Notes: generated from the letters alone by a model not told the origin. 64,000 nt of DNA from ENR-C20 sp942493145 (GCA_942493145.1 OW818679.1:3224001-3288000); one strand, 5' to 3'. Shown: positions 16,620 through 26,492, counted from the stretch's first letter. Numbers and translations are program-made.

Positions 16620-17588
16620 TTATTGAATCGCTTTCGTACTAATTATACCACACATTTTTTCCGAAATCTCCCATAGCCTGTGTGCTTCATCCTCCCGCCT
16701 GGAATAACTGCTTGGCAGCTGTGGCCTGCAATCCTTCCAATAAACCTCGTCCGAACTTTTCACTTCCGGATCTGCCGCAAGATATGTTATTGATACCGCT
16801 GCAGCTTCAGGTGTTACTCCGCCGCGACTCCTTATTTCCCATACTTTCTTCGTGATACCCATAGTTCCCTTCATCCCGATGTTTGTATTCACCAGTCCAG
16901 GATCCGCCGCAAATGCATGGACCGTGGTTTCCGGACCCAGCCGCCTGTTCAGCTCGGTGCACATCATGACATTGGCGAGCTTGGTTTGTTTATACGCCAT
17001 GAGACAGTTATAGTGTTTTCGCATAAGGATGTCTTTCCAGTTTATCTTCGTCCTGAAATGGGATCCGGAGGCCAGGGCAATCATGCGGCCTTCGGGTGCC
17101 GACTTCAGCATTGGCAGCAGCTCATGGGTGAGCAGGAACGCTGCCAGGTAATTTACTGCAAACTGCAGTTCAAAGCCCTCCGCGGTTGCGACATACCAGC
17201 TTGAAACGGCACCGGCATTGTTTATCAGGACGTCAAGCCATGTCGTTCCGGACTTGGCAATTTCTTCTCTTATATCTTCTGCCAGTCTCCTGACCTGCGT
17301 CATGGACGACAGATCTGCGGTAAGGAATGTTATGCTTCCGCAGCGCTGCGTAGTAGTTGAATCAAAGCCACATTCCTGACTAATCGATTCAATGCCGAAT
17401 TTCTTCCTAATGATTTCAAGTGCCTGGTTGCATTTCTTCTGTGATCTTCCCACCCCTATCACAGACGCTCCCATTCCAACCAGCTCCAAAGCGGTCGCAA
17501 GCCCTATGCCTGAAGTGGCGCCGGTTATCACCACAGTCTTACCCCTCATATCAGGTTTTGAATCCATATTCCACATACCCCTTCCCAT
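16620..17588 (-). CDS. Short-chain dehydrogenase/reductase (retinol-dehydrogenase-like)
   Basis: The product is 322 residues. It has the Rossmann cofactor motif TGATSGIGLA at residue 22, the NNAG motif (INNAGAVSS) and the catalytic YKQTK pair, so it is a classical NAD(P)-dependent oxidoreductase. The internal substrate region is like the WW-domain oxidoreductase/retinol dehydrogenase subset. Several in-frame starts exist: 17588 and the ATGs at 17576 and 17567; the last two have better spacing from GGAAGGGG. It overlaps the upstream SDR gene by up to 38 bases, so the two are one operon. Substrate unknown. Confidence 0.85.
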   Translation of the reverse strand: MGRGMWNMDSKPDMRGKTVVITGATSGIGLATALELVGMGASVIGVGRSQKKCNQALEIIRKKFGIESISQECGFDSTTTQRCGSITFLTADLSSMTQVRRLAEDIREEIAKSGTTWLDVLINNAGAVSSWYVATAEGFELQFAVNYLAAFLLTHELLPMLKSAPEGRMIALASGSHFRTKINWKDILMRKHYNCLMAYKQTKLANVMMCTELNRRLGPETTVHAFAADPGLVNTNIGMKGTMGITKKVWEIRSRGGVTPEAAAVSITYLAADPEVKSSDEVYWKDCRPQLPSSYSRREDEAHRLWEISEKMCGIISTKAIQ

Positions 17589-18375
17589 TTCTGCTTTCCG
17601 TTGTTTTCCAGCGTCTGCCCACGATATATGCGACTAATGTGGGGGGCACCAGTCCGCCCGCAAGCTTGAGCATGCGGTTCAGTATACCCGGGATATAGAC
17701 CGCGTGGCCCTTCAGAGCATGGTCGATAGTCCTGGCAGCTACAAATCCGACGTTTTTAGTCGTGATACGTCCTGTAAAGCCCTGGGCATCTATTGCCCTT
17801 ATGCAAAGCTCGGTAGTCGGCATTCCAGCGGGACAAAGTGCGGTAACCGTAGCATTCAAAAGCCGCACCTCCTCTCTCAGAGCCATGGAAAAGTCCAGCA
17901 GAAAGCGTTTTGTAGCCGCATACATTGCCTTGACCGGCATCGGTTGAAATGCCGCAAGACTCGCAACATTAATTATTCTGAAGGTCTGCCTTCTGTCCCT
18001 TAGCTTCATTATCCCGCTGGTCATCTCCAGATTGGCTTCTATGTTCAGCCTTAGGATGGTCAGTATCTGTTCCCGTGTCCTTTCGGCGAAAGGACCTTCA
18101 AAATCAAGACCGGCAACATTTATCAGTCCCTTGAATCTGAAATTGTTTACAATCATATATTCAAAAAGCTTTGTCCTTTGATCGAAATCTGTAAGATCAC
18201 AGGGATATGTGATCACTTCCGTATCATATGTCGATGATATACCTGCTGCAAGAGCATCCAGGGCGTTTTGTGAAACATCTGTCAGGAAAAGGTCCCAGCC
18301 ACGTATGGCACATTCAACTGCAAAAGCCTTACCAAGACCGCCTGCCGCTCCTGTAATACAAACCAGGGATTTCAT
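17551..18375 (-). CDS. Short-chain dehydrogenase/reductase
   Basis: The product is 274 residues from the ATG at 18375, preceded by GGAGGTG; the longer frame to 18432 lacks a ribosome site. It carries TGAAGGLGKAF (cofactor loop), NVAGLD in place of the usual NNAG, and the catalytic YAATK pair. The C-terminus has a hydrophobic stretch (about 232-255) that may tether it to the membrane, as in steroid-dehydrogenase-like SDRs. It overlaps the following SDR gene. The two proteins are diverged in sequence and may act in sequence on a lipid or ketone substrate, which is speculation from position only. Confidence 0.85.
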   Translation of the reverse strand: MKSLVCITGAAGGLGKAFAVECAIRGWDLFLTDVSQNALDALAAGISSTYDTEVITYPCDLTDFDQRTKLFEYMIVNNFRFKGLINVAGLDFEGPFAERTREQILTILRLNIEANLEMTSGIMKLRDRRQTFRIINVASLAAFQPMPVKAMYAATKRFLLDFSMALREEVRLLNATVTALCPAGMPTTELCIRAIDAQGFTGRITTKNVGFVAARTIDHALKGHAVYIPGILNRMLKLAGGLVPPTLVAYIVGRRWKTTESRNGKGYVEYGFKT

Positions 18376-18507
18376 GCTGCAACACCTCCAATGTTTCCGA
18401 AATAGTCTATCACTTACACTTATACTATACAATGTATAATATTATCTGTCAAGTAATATGTGCCATAAAATAATATCCTGTTAAGCAGAAACTGAAAAAT
18501 ACGCCAT

Positions 18508-18545
18508 TGAAAAAGGTTCCCAGCCAGAGCCTGAGAACCTTTTTT
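18508..18545 (-). terminator. Intrinsic terminator downstream of the EFR1 gene
   Basis: AGGTTCCCAG (18514-18523) pairs with CTGAGAACCT (18531-18540), with a T run on each side (TTTTTTT on the plus strand, TTTTTC on the minus strand). It can stop transcription in both directions. Confidence 0.85.
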
Positions 18546-18615
18546 TAAATTATATTGAATTAATATCTGAACAAACCTGAATTGCCTGCAATTATGTGAT
18601 GGGAAGTTCACTGCA

Positions 18616-19413
18616 TCAGTGAAGCAAAGAGTTCAAATCCCTTTTCATAACCGGGTTAATATATCTCCCTTTTTTTCTGGTACCCTTGCCATGCTGGATG
18701 GCTTTAACCGGGCATATATGCAGGCAGGCAAGGCATTGTGTGCATTGCTTACCCCACCTTGGCTTCCCATCCTCGTCAATTTCAATTGTTCTTGAATTGC
18801 ATACCCTCTCACACAGACCGCAGCCCGTACAACTGTCATCCACATTGAAAGGCTTGGTATCCATGGCGTACTTCCTGAACATTGGATTGATTGCCGACAG
18901 CATTGAATCGATCATACCCTTGTCCAATTGGAATATGCCCTTCCTCTTCTCACTGATTATGGCATTGATTTCCTTCAAACGCACCTCTGCCGCCAGAAGC
19001 TTTTCCTTCACCAGTTCTTCCGGATCCAAATTGAACATGATGATATAGTTATTGGGCATCAGGATAGAAAAACCGCTATCAAGGCTCAATCCCTTCATCT
19101 TAAGGCAGTCTTCCAGCATGATCATGGTTTTCCCAATATTATCGCCGCAGGTTACAACTGAATAAGTGAAATTGCCCTTATGGTTGGTCAGCTTGAGCCT
19201 TTCTATGAAAAGCCTGACAACAGGCGGCGGGCCCCAGGCATGTACCGGGAATACGAATCCGATGCTCTCATCATCCTTTAATTCGAATTCATAGCTGTCT
19301 TTTCCGTCCGCATATACATTATCCGCTATCGAAACCAGTGCTTCCCCGCTACTCTCAGAAATACTTTTCGCTACCTGATAGGAATTACCTGTTCCTGAAA
19401 AATAAAATACCAT
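18616..19413 (-). CDS. EFR1-family flavodoxin-ferredoxin protein
   Basis: The product is 265 residues. The N-terminal flavodoxin-like domain begins FYFSGTGNSYQVA, the FMN-binding loop. The C-terminal 80 residues hold two 4Fe-4S motifs, CTGCGLCERVC and CTQCLACLHIC followed by P. This domain order is the EFR1 ferredoxin family common in anaerobes; it probably moves electrons between FMN and ferredoxin-type partners. There is no membrane segment. It stands alone between terminators, and its partner is unknown. Confidence 0.9.
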   Translation of the reverse strand: MVFYFSGTGNSYQVAKSISESSGEALVSIADNVYADGKDSYEFELKDDESIGFVFPVHAWGPPPVVRLFIERLKLTNHKGNFTYSVVTCGDNIGKTMIMLEDCLKMKGLSLDSGFSILMPNNYIIMFNLDPEELVKEKLLAAEVRLKEINAIISEKRKGIFQLDKGMIDSMLSAINPMFRKYAMDTKPFNVDDSCTGCGLCERVCNSRTIEIDEDGKPRWGKQCTQCLACLHICPVKAIQHGKGTRKKGRYINPVMKRDLNSLLH

Positions 19414-19469
19414 TTGAAATATCCCTTCACCTGTAACATACTGTTAAAAGTATTTTAGCAAACAGGCAA

Positions 19470-20447
19470 TCATTTATACAACACCTGTCGGCACTTTTTT
19501 GTCTCATCAACTACAATACTGTACCACCAGTCTGTGGAATGCATCAATTGAGGAATAAAACATCCCCCTTCTGCAAAACTTGTCAAATGCGCGCGTATAT
19601 CGTTCCGCAGTTCTTCCTCATTCATCTTTCCTGATTCTGTGTCAGCAGAATATCTTTGATAATCCGGCGATACCGAATACAAAAGCTTGCCGTCCGTAAT
19701 CTTTTTTAATGCAGGTATATCATTTATAGCCATTCCCTGGAACGCATCCATACCCATTTCTACAAATTCCGGTACAACCTTTTCAACCTTCCCGCAGGAG
19801 TGCATCTCAAAATAGATACCATTTCTGTGACATGCCTCTACAGCTTTTACGATTTGAGGCTTTATAAGTTCCCTCCATAAGTCAGGGTTGAAAAACATGC
19901 TTTTCTGTGTACCCCAATCATCATGAAAATTGATTACGTCCGGCTTGTAATGCATTGCGATTTTATCGATCAGCTTGCACTTATAGTCCATCAGAGCATC
20001 TAAAAACGCAGTAACCTCCTCCGGTTCCTCCATCATGGCAAAAAGAGCATTTTCAAAGCCCATGAGCATGTGAAGCCTCTCAAAAGGCCCGTTAAAAAGC
20101 ATAAGGATCACAATCTTGTTTTCCCTGTCAATTTCATCGACCTTATCAAGTTTTTTAGCCATCTCCCAATCCCATGTATCAAGGTCTGGAAATACTATCT
20201 TTTCACGCCATTCCCCTATCTCCTTTAAAATCGGCGGTTGTTTATGGTCAGGGACAGGTGCGCCTCCACTTTCCCCATATATCCAGTCCACGCCGAACCA
20301 GTCCGTCCCTCCTCTGTTGTATGGTGGTCTTTCTGGGTAACCATTGATCTCATAATACCTATGGCATGCTTTTGCCGAATCCGGCAAAAATTCCGGCATC
20401 TCATGTCTGTATAGCCTAAGTATGTTTTCCTTTTCTGAAATTGACAT
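19470..20447 (-). CDS. Uroporphyrinogen-decarboxylase-fold protein, methyltransferase-like
   Basis: The product is 325 residues and has the URO-D TIM-barrel fold. The motif MHSCGKVEKVVPEF is the zinc-type His/Cys site seen in corrinoid:CoM or corrinoid:H4F methyltransferases (MtaA/MtbA/CmuA relatives) rather than in true heme-synthesis HemE. Upstream residues NFHDDWGTQKSM match the same subfamily. In clostridia such proteins often demethylate methylated substrates with a separate corrinoid protein; none is adjacent. It is monocistronic, with an AT-rich repeat region before its start. Confidence 0.8.
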   Translation of the reverse strand: MSISEKENILRLYRHEMPEFLPDSAKACHRYYEINGYPERPPYNRGGTDWFGVDWIYGESGGAPVPDHKQPPILKEIGEWREKIVFPDLDTWDWEMAKKLDKVDEIDRENKIVILMLFNGPFERLHMLMGFENALFAMMEEPEEVTAFLDALMDYKCKLIDKIAMHYKPDVINFHDDWGTQKSMFFNPDLWRELIKPQIVKAVEACHRNGIYFEMHSCGKVEKVVPEFVEMGMDAFQGMAINDIPALKKITDGKLLYSVSPDYQRYSADTESGKMNEEELRNDIRAHLTSFAEGGCFIPQLMHSTDWWYSIVVDETKKCRQVLYK

Positions 20448-20468
20448 AATTAATAACCTCCAGAATGT

Positions 20469-20544
20469 TTTTTCTATTTTAACATCGTAACTACTTTCTC
20501 TATTTTATTATCGTAACTACTTTCTCTATTTTATCATCATATCA
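20469..20544. repeat. Short imperfect tandem repeat upstream of the URO-D gene
   Basis: About three copies of a roughly 25-base unit of the form TTTCTCTATTTTATTATCGT plus AACTAC lie in the gap upstream of the URO-D gene. The third copy is degenerate. The remaining 150 bases of the gap, up to 20698, are AT-rich and hold the start region of the permease gene; I see no gene in it. Confidence 0.7.
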
Positions 20545-20698
20545 CAATTTTTTTTAGCAACTTTTTTGCAGGCTTTTAACTTTGATATGATTTTTTAGCA
20601 CAAAAGCACTTTTATGTATGTTATACTTATTTGAGCATTTTCTTAACATAATGTTACATACTGCAGCAAATGCAATACATTGAAATCAGGAATAATTA

Positions 20699-21844
20699 AT
20701 GACTGAGCAATCGATACGACTTAAAGCCGGCAAGCTGGATTACATAACCAACATACTGAAAAACGACATCGTCCTTACAATATCAATTGCGCTAGCTGTT
20801 GCAAGCTGCTTCGTATCAAGGCCTCAGCTCAGCTATATCAATTTCTCGGTTCTTGCCTGTCTCTTCAACCTTATGATAGTAATTAAGGCATTTGAAGGCC
20901 TCCATGTCCTGGACAGTTTTGCAGTCGGAATACTAAACAGGTGCACCGACAGCAGAAAGGTGACACTGGTACTCGTGCTTATGAGCTTCTTTGCTTCAAT
21001 GCTCGTGACTAACGACATTGCACTTCTCACCTTTGTACCACTTGCGCTTATAATCAGCAAAAAATCAGGCATCGACATGCTGTCAACCATAATACTGCAA
21101 ACATTGGCTGCAAATATCGGGAGCAGCCTGACACCCATGGGCAATCCCCAGAATCTCTTCATATATTCATTTTATAAACTTTCAGCTCTCGAGTTTTTTG
21201 CACCGGTGACCCTGTTCGCGGCAGCAGGACTTGTCTGGCTTTATATCCTCAGCCGAAGGTCTGCCGGCACAGCCATCAACGTCAATTTCCCCGATATTGA
21301 AATCAAAAGCAAGCCAAAAGTAATCATATGGACAGTTCTTTTCATTATCATCATACTGTCAGTTTTTGATGTGTTTGATTATAGAGCTGTCCTTTTATTG
21401 ACAATTGCCTCAGCGCTGATAATTGACCGAAGTTTGATTCGGAAAGTCGATTACCAGCTGTTGCTGACCTTTGTCTGCTTTTTCATATTTGTAGGAAACA
21501 TATCTGCCCTGCCGGTTATCAGCCGTTTCATGGAAGCATCCCTCGGAAGCAATGGCTCTACGTATTTCAGCTCAATAATATTGAGTCAGTTCATTAGCAA
21601 TGTCCCATGCGCTGTTTTCCTGTCCGGGTTCACTGATAGCTGGAAGGAACTGCTCCTTGGCGTAAATATCGGTGGCATGGGGACTATAATTGCCTCGCTT
21701 GCCAGCATAATCTCCTATAAGCTTTTCATAAAGGAAAACCCGACTTCAGGCAGAAGATATCTGCTAAAATTCACATTCTACAATTTTATAAGCCTCGCCA
21801 TTTTCACAGCAGTAAACTATTTCGTACTCGTACGCTTTTTTTAG
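20699..21844 (+). CDS. ArsB/NhaD-superfamily (SLC13/CitMHS-like) permease
   Basis: The product is 381 residues with about ten predicted membrane segments. The conserved superfamily signature ASMLVTNDIALLTFVPLAL and the matching second half (FISNVPCAVFLSGF) are present, as is NIGSSLTPMGNPQNL. These ion-transporter proteins carry anions or exchange Na+/H+; the substrate here cannot be told. AGGAAT precedes the ATG by eight bases. It is the only gene in its direction for some distance and is likely monocistronic. The URO-D gene is divergent from it. Confidence 0.85.
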   Translation: MTEQSIRLKAGKLDYITNILKNDIVLTISIALAVASCFVSRPQLSYINFSVLACLFNLMIVIKAFEGLHVLDSFAVGILNRCTDSRKVTLVLVLMSFFASMLVTNDIALLTFVPLALIISKKSGIDMLSTIILQTLAANIGSSLTPMGNPQNLFIYSFYKLSALEFFAPVTLFAAAGLVWLYILSRRSAGTAINVNFPDIEIKSKPKVIIWTVLFIIIILSVFDVFDYRAVLLLTIASALIIDRSLIRKVDYQLLLTFVCFFIFVGNISALPVISRFMEASLGSNGSTYFSSIILSQFISNVPCAVFLSGFTDSWKELLLGVNIGGMGTIIASLASIISYKLFIKENPTSGRRYLLKFTFYNFISLAIFTAVNYFVLVRFF

Positions 21845-21957
21845 GTATATCTTACTAATGTAATTGAACACATAGACCTATTTATATATACCAACAGAGT
21901 AATATAATGGAAAGCGAGAGTGAAAACAGGCAAATATACCAATCATAGGGGATATGT

Positions 21958-23028
21958 ATGAAAAAGCTTGTTAAATTGCTGAAAAAGGAAGATGGCCAAT
22001 CACTTGTAATAGTTGCTTTATTAATGGTAATTTTACTGGGATCTGTCGCTTTGACCGTAGATGTCGGAATGCTGTCAGTCTCAAAATCAGAACTGCAGAA
22101 TGCCGCCGATGCCGCCGCCCTGGCAGGGTTACAGGAATTGCCGGATGATCCGGATATGGCTGATTCTGTTGCACAGGACTATGCAGAACTTAATGGAAAA
22201 TCGGGTGACAGCACATCAATTACAGTTGGAGAGAATAATGATTCTATTACCGTTGAAGTCAACCGCACACAATCAATGACTTTTGCCAGGATACTCGGAG
22301 TGAAAAACTATACTATAACAGCTGATGCAACAGCCCGCGTAGGTGTTGCCGCCAGCGTTCCATGGATCGTGCCTTTTGTTATTGCCAAACCGGCAGCTTT
22401 TGATTATGATCAGGTTTATGTCATGCGTATGTATGGCGGAGGGGATTTCATAGATTATCCCAAAACCAAAAGCAACAGTACAGGCTATCCCAGTGGATAC
22501 AGCTATCCCAGTGACTACGCGAATGATACGGTATACAAAAACTACCCAATTTCCAGTCCCTATCCATACCAATTTGACTATATGAATGTATACATAGAGC
22601 ATAATACAACTTTCAGCAATTACATCGAGTGGCTGGAAAATGGCTATCATAAGACTTTTACGATAAATCAGAACATGTACTACTATGCACCTTCGAGCGG
22701 GGGCAGGCAGTCAGTCGATGCTTTTGCAGAAAGGGTCGGGAGGGACGATAATGTTGATTATACGAAGGCGGAACTTGGGGATGGAAGGGTAATGCTGATA
22801 CCAGTTGTAGATTCGATGCTTAAACGCACTACGAGTACAAATGGCAGCGTACCGCTTAAAATAATTGGTTTTGTTGGCTTTTTTATCGAAGAAGTGCATA
22901 AAAACTCTTATGGACAGACTTTCTGGTTTGAAGGGAGATTTCTTGAGAACCTCGATATTGGCGCAGGAGAGGTAACCTACGATACTGATGCGGACTTCGG
23001 CCTGCGTGTAAAAAAACTCACAGAATAA
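21958..23028 (+). CDS. TadG-like pilus/Flp assembly protein
   Basis: The product is 356 residues. The N-terminus has the TadE/TadG type-IV-pilin-like segment: a charged leader, EDGQSLVIVALLMVILLGSV, then the ADAAALAGL helix typical of Flp-associated proteins. The rest, about 100-350, is a Tyr/Asn/Ser-rich extracytoplasmic region of unknown fold. No TadA ATPase, TadB/C or prepilin peptidase is adjacent, so it works with genes elsewhere or is an orphan. It faces the PPDK-like gene, whose stop is 53 bases away. Confidence 0.85.
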   Translation: MKKLVKLLKKEDGQSLVIVALLMVILLGSVALTVDVGMLSVSKSELQNAADAAALAGLQELPDDPDMADSVAQDYAELNGKSGDSTSITVGENNDSITVEVNRTQSMTFARILGVKNYTITADATARVGVAASVPWIVPFVIAKPAAFDYDQVYVMRMYGGGDFIDYPKTKSNSTGYPSGYSYPSDYANDTVYKNYPISSPYPYQFDYMNVYIEHNTTFSNYIEWLENGYHKTFTINQNMYYYAPSSGGRQSVDAFAERVGRDDNVDYTKAELGDGRVMLIPVVDSMLKRTTSTNGSVPLKIIGFVGFFIEEVHKNSYGQTFWFEGRFLENLDIGAGEVTYDTDADFGLRVKKLTE

Positions 23029-23080
23029 TAGAGCCTGCATGTGAGCAGCCCTGATGTCCATGCACCGCTGCGATGCCCGC

Positions 23081-25630
23081 CTACTTACAGATGAGCACCT
23101 GCGATACAGTATCAGAGTAAATTTCTGTGCCGTCTATCTTTGCGACATGTATGACATTACTGAATATCGTCTTCTTTGTCAGTACCTTTTCCAGAATATT
23201 GTCATGTCTGAGTATCTTTTCCTTGTTGAAGACAACATCCTCATTATCAAACAGAGCCACATAGAAAATCCCTGACTCAACAAGGTCCTGGAAGAAGTGG
23301 CTGCCATAAGACAACTCAGGCATCAGGCCACCTGCCTTGAACGCCATTTCACAAATAACCGACATGTTGCACAGCTCTGAAAAATGCACCGGGACGCCAA
23401 GGGAAGGTGTTGTAGTCCCCCACCTTCCCGGCCCTATAAGCATGGAATTTCTGCCTTTCAACGCCTGGTTGATTTCGCCAATCTGACGGGCAACAGAATA
23501 TTTGTCACGCTCGGGTAGTTCGATATATGCCATGGGATCCACATATACGATATAGTCGATGGGAAGACGTACATTGCCTCCCATAAAATTACCCTTTGAC
23601 TGGAACAGGCAGTCCTTACAGTCTTTCAATTCAGGCATATCGACGGCCTTACCCAGACCTTTTGTCTGAAGCGGCCTGCATTGCACCAGATTTATGCTGT
23701 ATTTACCATCAGCCGAGAAGTTAGCCGTAAATTCGATATCAACCGGATAGTCATATGTTCGGGAAAGCAGTGACAGCATGTTTCTCATGGTTTCAGGGAA
23801 TGTGGTGTTTTTGAGCAGCTTTTCAAATGTCAGGGTATAGCTGTAGCCGTCGACTTTATGCCCCAACTCCCTGATCCTTTGTGCTTCCCTGTAATCAGGT
23901 GTTGCGAAAAGCTCCTTATCAACCTTGATATCTGTTTTAAGGATGGTATCCAGTTCACCATCTGTGAGAATATTTTTCTTAAGGTCCAGTACATCCACAT
24001 TATGCTGGGAATAATGCCGTTCATCTCCATTTGCTATCAAGGGAGGCCTTGCCGGATTATCAAGACAGACTATCCTTGGGTAGTCTCCATCCACCCTTTC
24101 CACAGCTCTGGTCCCCAGCCCCAAAACAAGCCTCAGCATGCCTGCGGTCATGTCTATGCTCTTATCCCAGACATAAAGGTTGAAAGAATTACCTACACCG
24201 GCTATATGCGGGAAAAACCAGTCGCCGTGATAATCACCTGAAACACGCTGAACCAGAAGAGCCATCTGTTCATCCTGCTGAGAAAGGCCGCGGTTGGCCC
24301 TGTACGCAAGTGCATCCCTGTTCATCGTGCTTGCATATACCTGGCGCACAGCCTGTTCGAAGGCCTCGTACCTCTCATCCGGCGTGCCCTGGTTGACACA
24401 AAAAACGCTCTCATACTTACCCGCGAAAGCATTGCCAAAATTATCCTCCAGCAGGGAGCTGGAACGTACAATTATGGGTGATTGCCCGAAGTATTCCAAC
24501 ATCTTCTGGAACTGTTCCCTCATGACCTGAGGAAATTTACCCTCAAGCATCCTTTTCTTAAGTTCTTCTGAATGTCTGAAATAGCCCGATGGTGTTTTCT
24601 GCTTTGTCCGGAGCTTCCACCAGCCATTCTGAACGATATATGTGTAAAAAATATCAGAGCCCAGATAAAAGGAATCATGCGGCTCCAGGAGGTTTAAAAA
24701 ATGGTCTTCCCCTTCCTGCTGCAATATCTTTCTTGCCAGCAGCATACCGACCGATTTTCCTCCGATGAAGCCAGTACCTATCTGCCTTTTTTTGATGTTT
24801 ATAAGGTCTTCAAGAGTAAAATACCTCCTGCAGAGATCAATCATCCTCGATTCTTTTCCGAGTAAAAGTTTGAGCAACAGCACCTTGCTCTCTTCCTGCT
24901 CCTCCAATGGAAGGGCCAGCTCCGATTCAGCCTGTTCAAAGGTCACCTCCCAATAGTCGAGCTTCTCTTTGCTCCAGTTAAAGCTGGAAAACAGGGCTGC
25001 TGCATCTGCGCTGGCTGTTATTGATATGGCCTCTTCATCCTTTATCTTATGTGGAAAGAACATTGTGGGAGCGTATCTCTCCCAAACCTTAAGTGGATGC
25101 ACATAATGATCGCCGTCTATTTCATATAAATCGATAAGAAGCTGTGTAGTTTCGCGTATGCGTGCAATTGTGTCATAGGTATGTGCATTGCGCATGACTG
25201 CAAAATATGCGATGGTGTCAAGTTCAAAAAGATATGGGCAAGTGACTTTAAAAAAGTTTCCGATCATCAGGTCGGAATACCAACTGCTCAGCAAATCGGT
25301 GAGACAGTCAAAAACATAAAAAGCCTCTTTCCCTTCATCTGTGATTATATTGTGGACCTTTGTTGCAAAAGCTTCAAACCCCTCTTCAGCCTTGAGCTGA
25401 TAGACCTTCACACCCGACAGGTCATCAATGACTGGCTTATGGGCTCCGAAACGTATGTATGCGATATTTCGTCCACATTCCTTAGCTTTTTTTACGTAGG
25501 CTCCTGCGAAATAGCTGTATTCCTCGACTGAATCAACCTGCCATACGACATTGTCACCAAGCCGGAGCATATCGATAATCTTATCAAATCCAATGATTCC
25601 TGTACTTACACGGTTATTAATCCCCGCCAT
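23081..25630 (-). CDS. PEP/pyruvate-binding (PPDK/PpsA N-domain) protein with KaiC-like N-terminus
   Basis: The product is 849 residues. Residues 8-230 resemble a RecA/KaiC-type ATPase by the opening STGIIGFDKIIDMLRLGD, but the Walker A position reads DSVEEYSY, without Gly-Lys-Thr. From about 290 to 780 it resembles the ATP-grasp part of pyruvate phosphate dikinase/PEP synthase, with IVRSSSLLEDNFGNAFAGKY near 395. The phosphohistidine and PEP-binding C-terminal domains of a full PPDK are not recognisable, so it is unlikely to be the glycolytic enzyme. A role as an ATP-dependent dikinase or regulatory protein is possible. It stands alone; the cobalt importer genes lie upstream on the same strand. 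Confidence 0.75.
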   Translation of the reverse strand: MAGINNRVSTGIIGFDKIIDMLRLGDNVVWQVDSVEEYSYFAGAYVKKAKECGRNIAYIRFGAHKPVIDDLSGVKVYQLKAEEGFEAFATKVHNIITDEGKEAFYVFDCLTDLLSSWYSDLMIGNFFKVTCPYLFELDTIAYFAVMRNAHTYDTIARIRETTQLLIDLYEIDGDHYVHPLKVWERYAPTMFFPHKIKDEEAISITASADAAALFSSFNWSKEKLDYWEVTFEQAESELALPLEEQEESKVLLLKLLLGKESRMIDLCRRYFTLEDLINIKKRQIGTGFIGGKSVGMLLARKILQQEGEDHFLNLLEPHDSFYLGSDIFYTYIVQNGWWKLRTKQKTPSGYFRHSEELKKRMLEGKFPQVMREQFQKMLEYFGQSPIIVRSSSLLEDNFGNAFAGKYESVFCVNQGTPDERYEAFEQAVRQVYASTMNRDALAYRANRGLSQQDEQMALLVQRVSGDYHGDWFFPHIAGVGNSFNLYVWDKSIDMTAGMLRLVLGLGTRAVERVDGDYPRIVCLDNPARPPLIANGDERHYSQHNVDVLDLKKNILTDGELDTILKTDIKVDKELFATPDYREAQRIRELGHKVDGYSYTLTFEKLLKNTTFPETMRNMLSLLSRTYDYPVDIEFTANFSADGKYSINLVQCRPLQTKGLGKAVDMPELKDCKDCLFQSKGNFMGGNVRLPIDYIVYVDPMAYIELPERDKYSVARQIGEINQALKGRNSMLIGPGRWGTTTPSLGVPVHFSELCNMSVICEMAFKAGGLMPELSYGSHFFQDLVESGIFYVALFDNEDVVFNKEKILRHDNILEKVLTKKTIFSNVIHVAKIDGTEIYSDTVSQVLICK

Positions 25631-25697
25631 TCAAGCCACCACCTTTTATCAAAATAGCTCTGTCACCAGCCAGTAAAAAAGCTCTGTCACCATTCAG

Positions 25698-26483
25698 TCA
25701 AATAGCTCTGTCGCCAGTAAAAATAGCACCCTTTTCAGGACAGCAAACAGGGCAACCCTGGATAGATGGCGGAAGCTCCAGACCGCAGCTGTCCAGCAGC
25801 ATCTCATCCAAAAGTATACCGGCAGCCATTCCATCGGCAGCTACCATCCCATCCCTTACTACTATTACCCTTTTACACACATCATATATCATGTCCAGAT
25901 CATGAGAGGTAATTATCCTCGTATGCTGAAATCCTTTAAGCATATTGATAACCCTTCGTCTTGCTTTCGGATCAAGGTCCGCTGTCGGTTCATCCATCAA
26001 CAGTAAGTCCGGTTGCATCGAGAGCACAGCCGCTATTGCTGCAGACCGCTTTTCACCACTGGACAACCTGAATGGCGGCCTGTCTTTGAGATGTGATATT
26101 CCTACCGTCTCAAGTGCAGCCATTACCCGTTCCTTCACTTCATTTTCATCCAGCTTGTAATTTCGCGGTCCGAATGCCACGTCGTCGTATACTGTCGTCA
26201 TAAAAAGCTGGTCATCAGGGTTCTGAAATACCATCCCCAATCGCTGACGTATCATCGGGAGTGTTTTTTCGGTAACATGAACATCTCCGACCAGCACTTC
26301 ACCTTTATCAGGATAAAGTACCCCCATAAGCAGCATCAGCAATGTGGACTTTCCGGCGCCATTTGCACCTACTATCCCAACTGCCTCTCCATGGTGGATG
26401 GTAAAGGATATGTCCTTTAAAGCTTCATGTCCATCCGGATATTTGAAATGAAGGTTCCTTACCTCCAGCTTGTGGTGACTCAT
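25698..26483 (-). CDS. cbiO: Energy-coupling-factor ATPase of the cobalt importer
   Basis: The product is 261 residues with Walker A GANGAGKST, signature LSSGEKRSAAIA and Walker B LLLMDEPTADLDP, followed by an ITSHDLDMI switch His. The CbiO/EcfA class is indicated by the gene order CbiM-CbiQ-CbiO on the minus strand. The C-terminal 60 residues carry a CPVCC cluster that is unusual for this ATPase and may bind metal or be structural. It starts 9 bases after the cbiQ stop. Function: ATP hydrolysis for cobalt (or nickel) uptake. Confidence 0.9.
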   Translation of the reverse strand: MSHHKLEVRNLHFKYPDGHEALKDISFTIHHGEAVGIVGANGAGKSTLLMLLMGVLYPDKGEVLVGDVHVTEKTLPMIRQRLGMVFQNPDDQLFMTTVYDDVAFGPRNYKLDENEVKERVMAALETVGISHLKDRPPFRLSSGEKRSAAIAAVLSMQPDLLLMDEPTADLDPKARRRVINMLKGFQHTRIITSHDLDMIYDVCKRVIVVRDGMVAADGMAAGILLDEMLLDSCGLELPPSIQGCPVCCPEKGAIFTGDRAI

Positions 26484-26492
26484 TCCAGCCTC

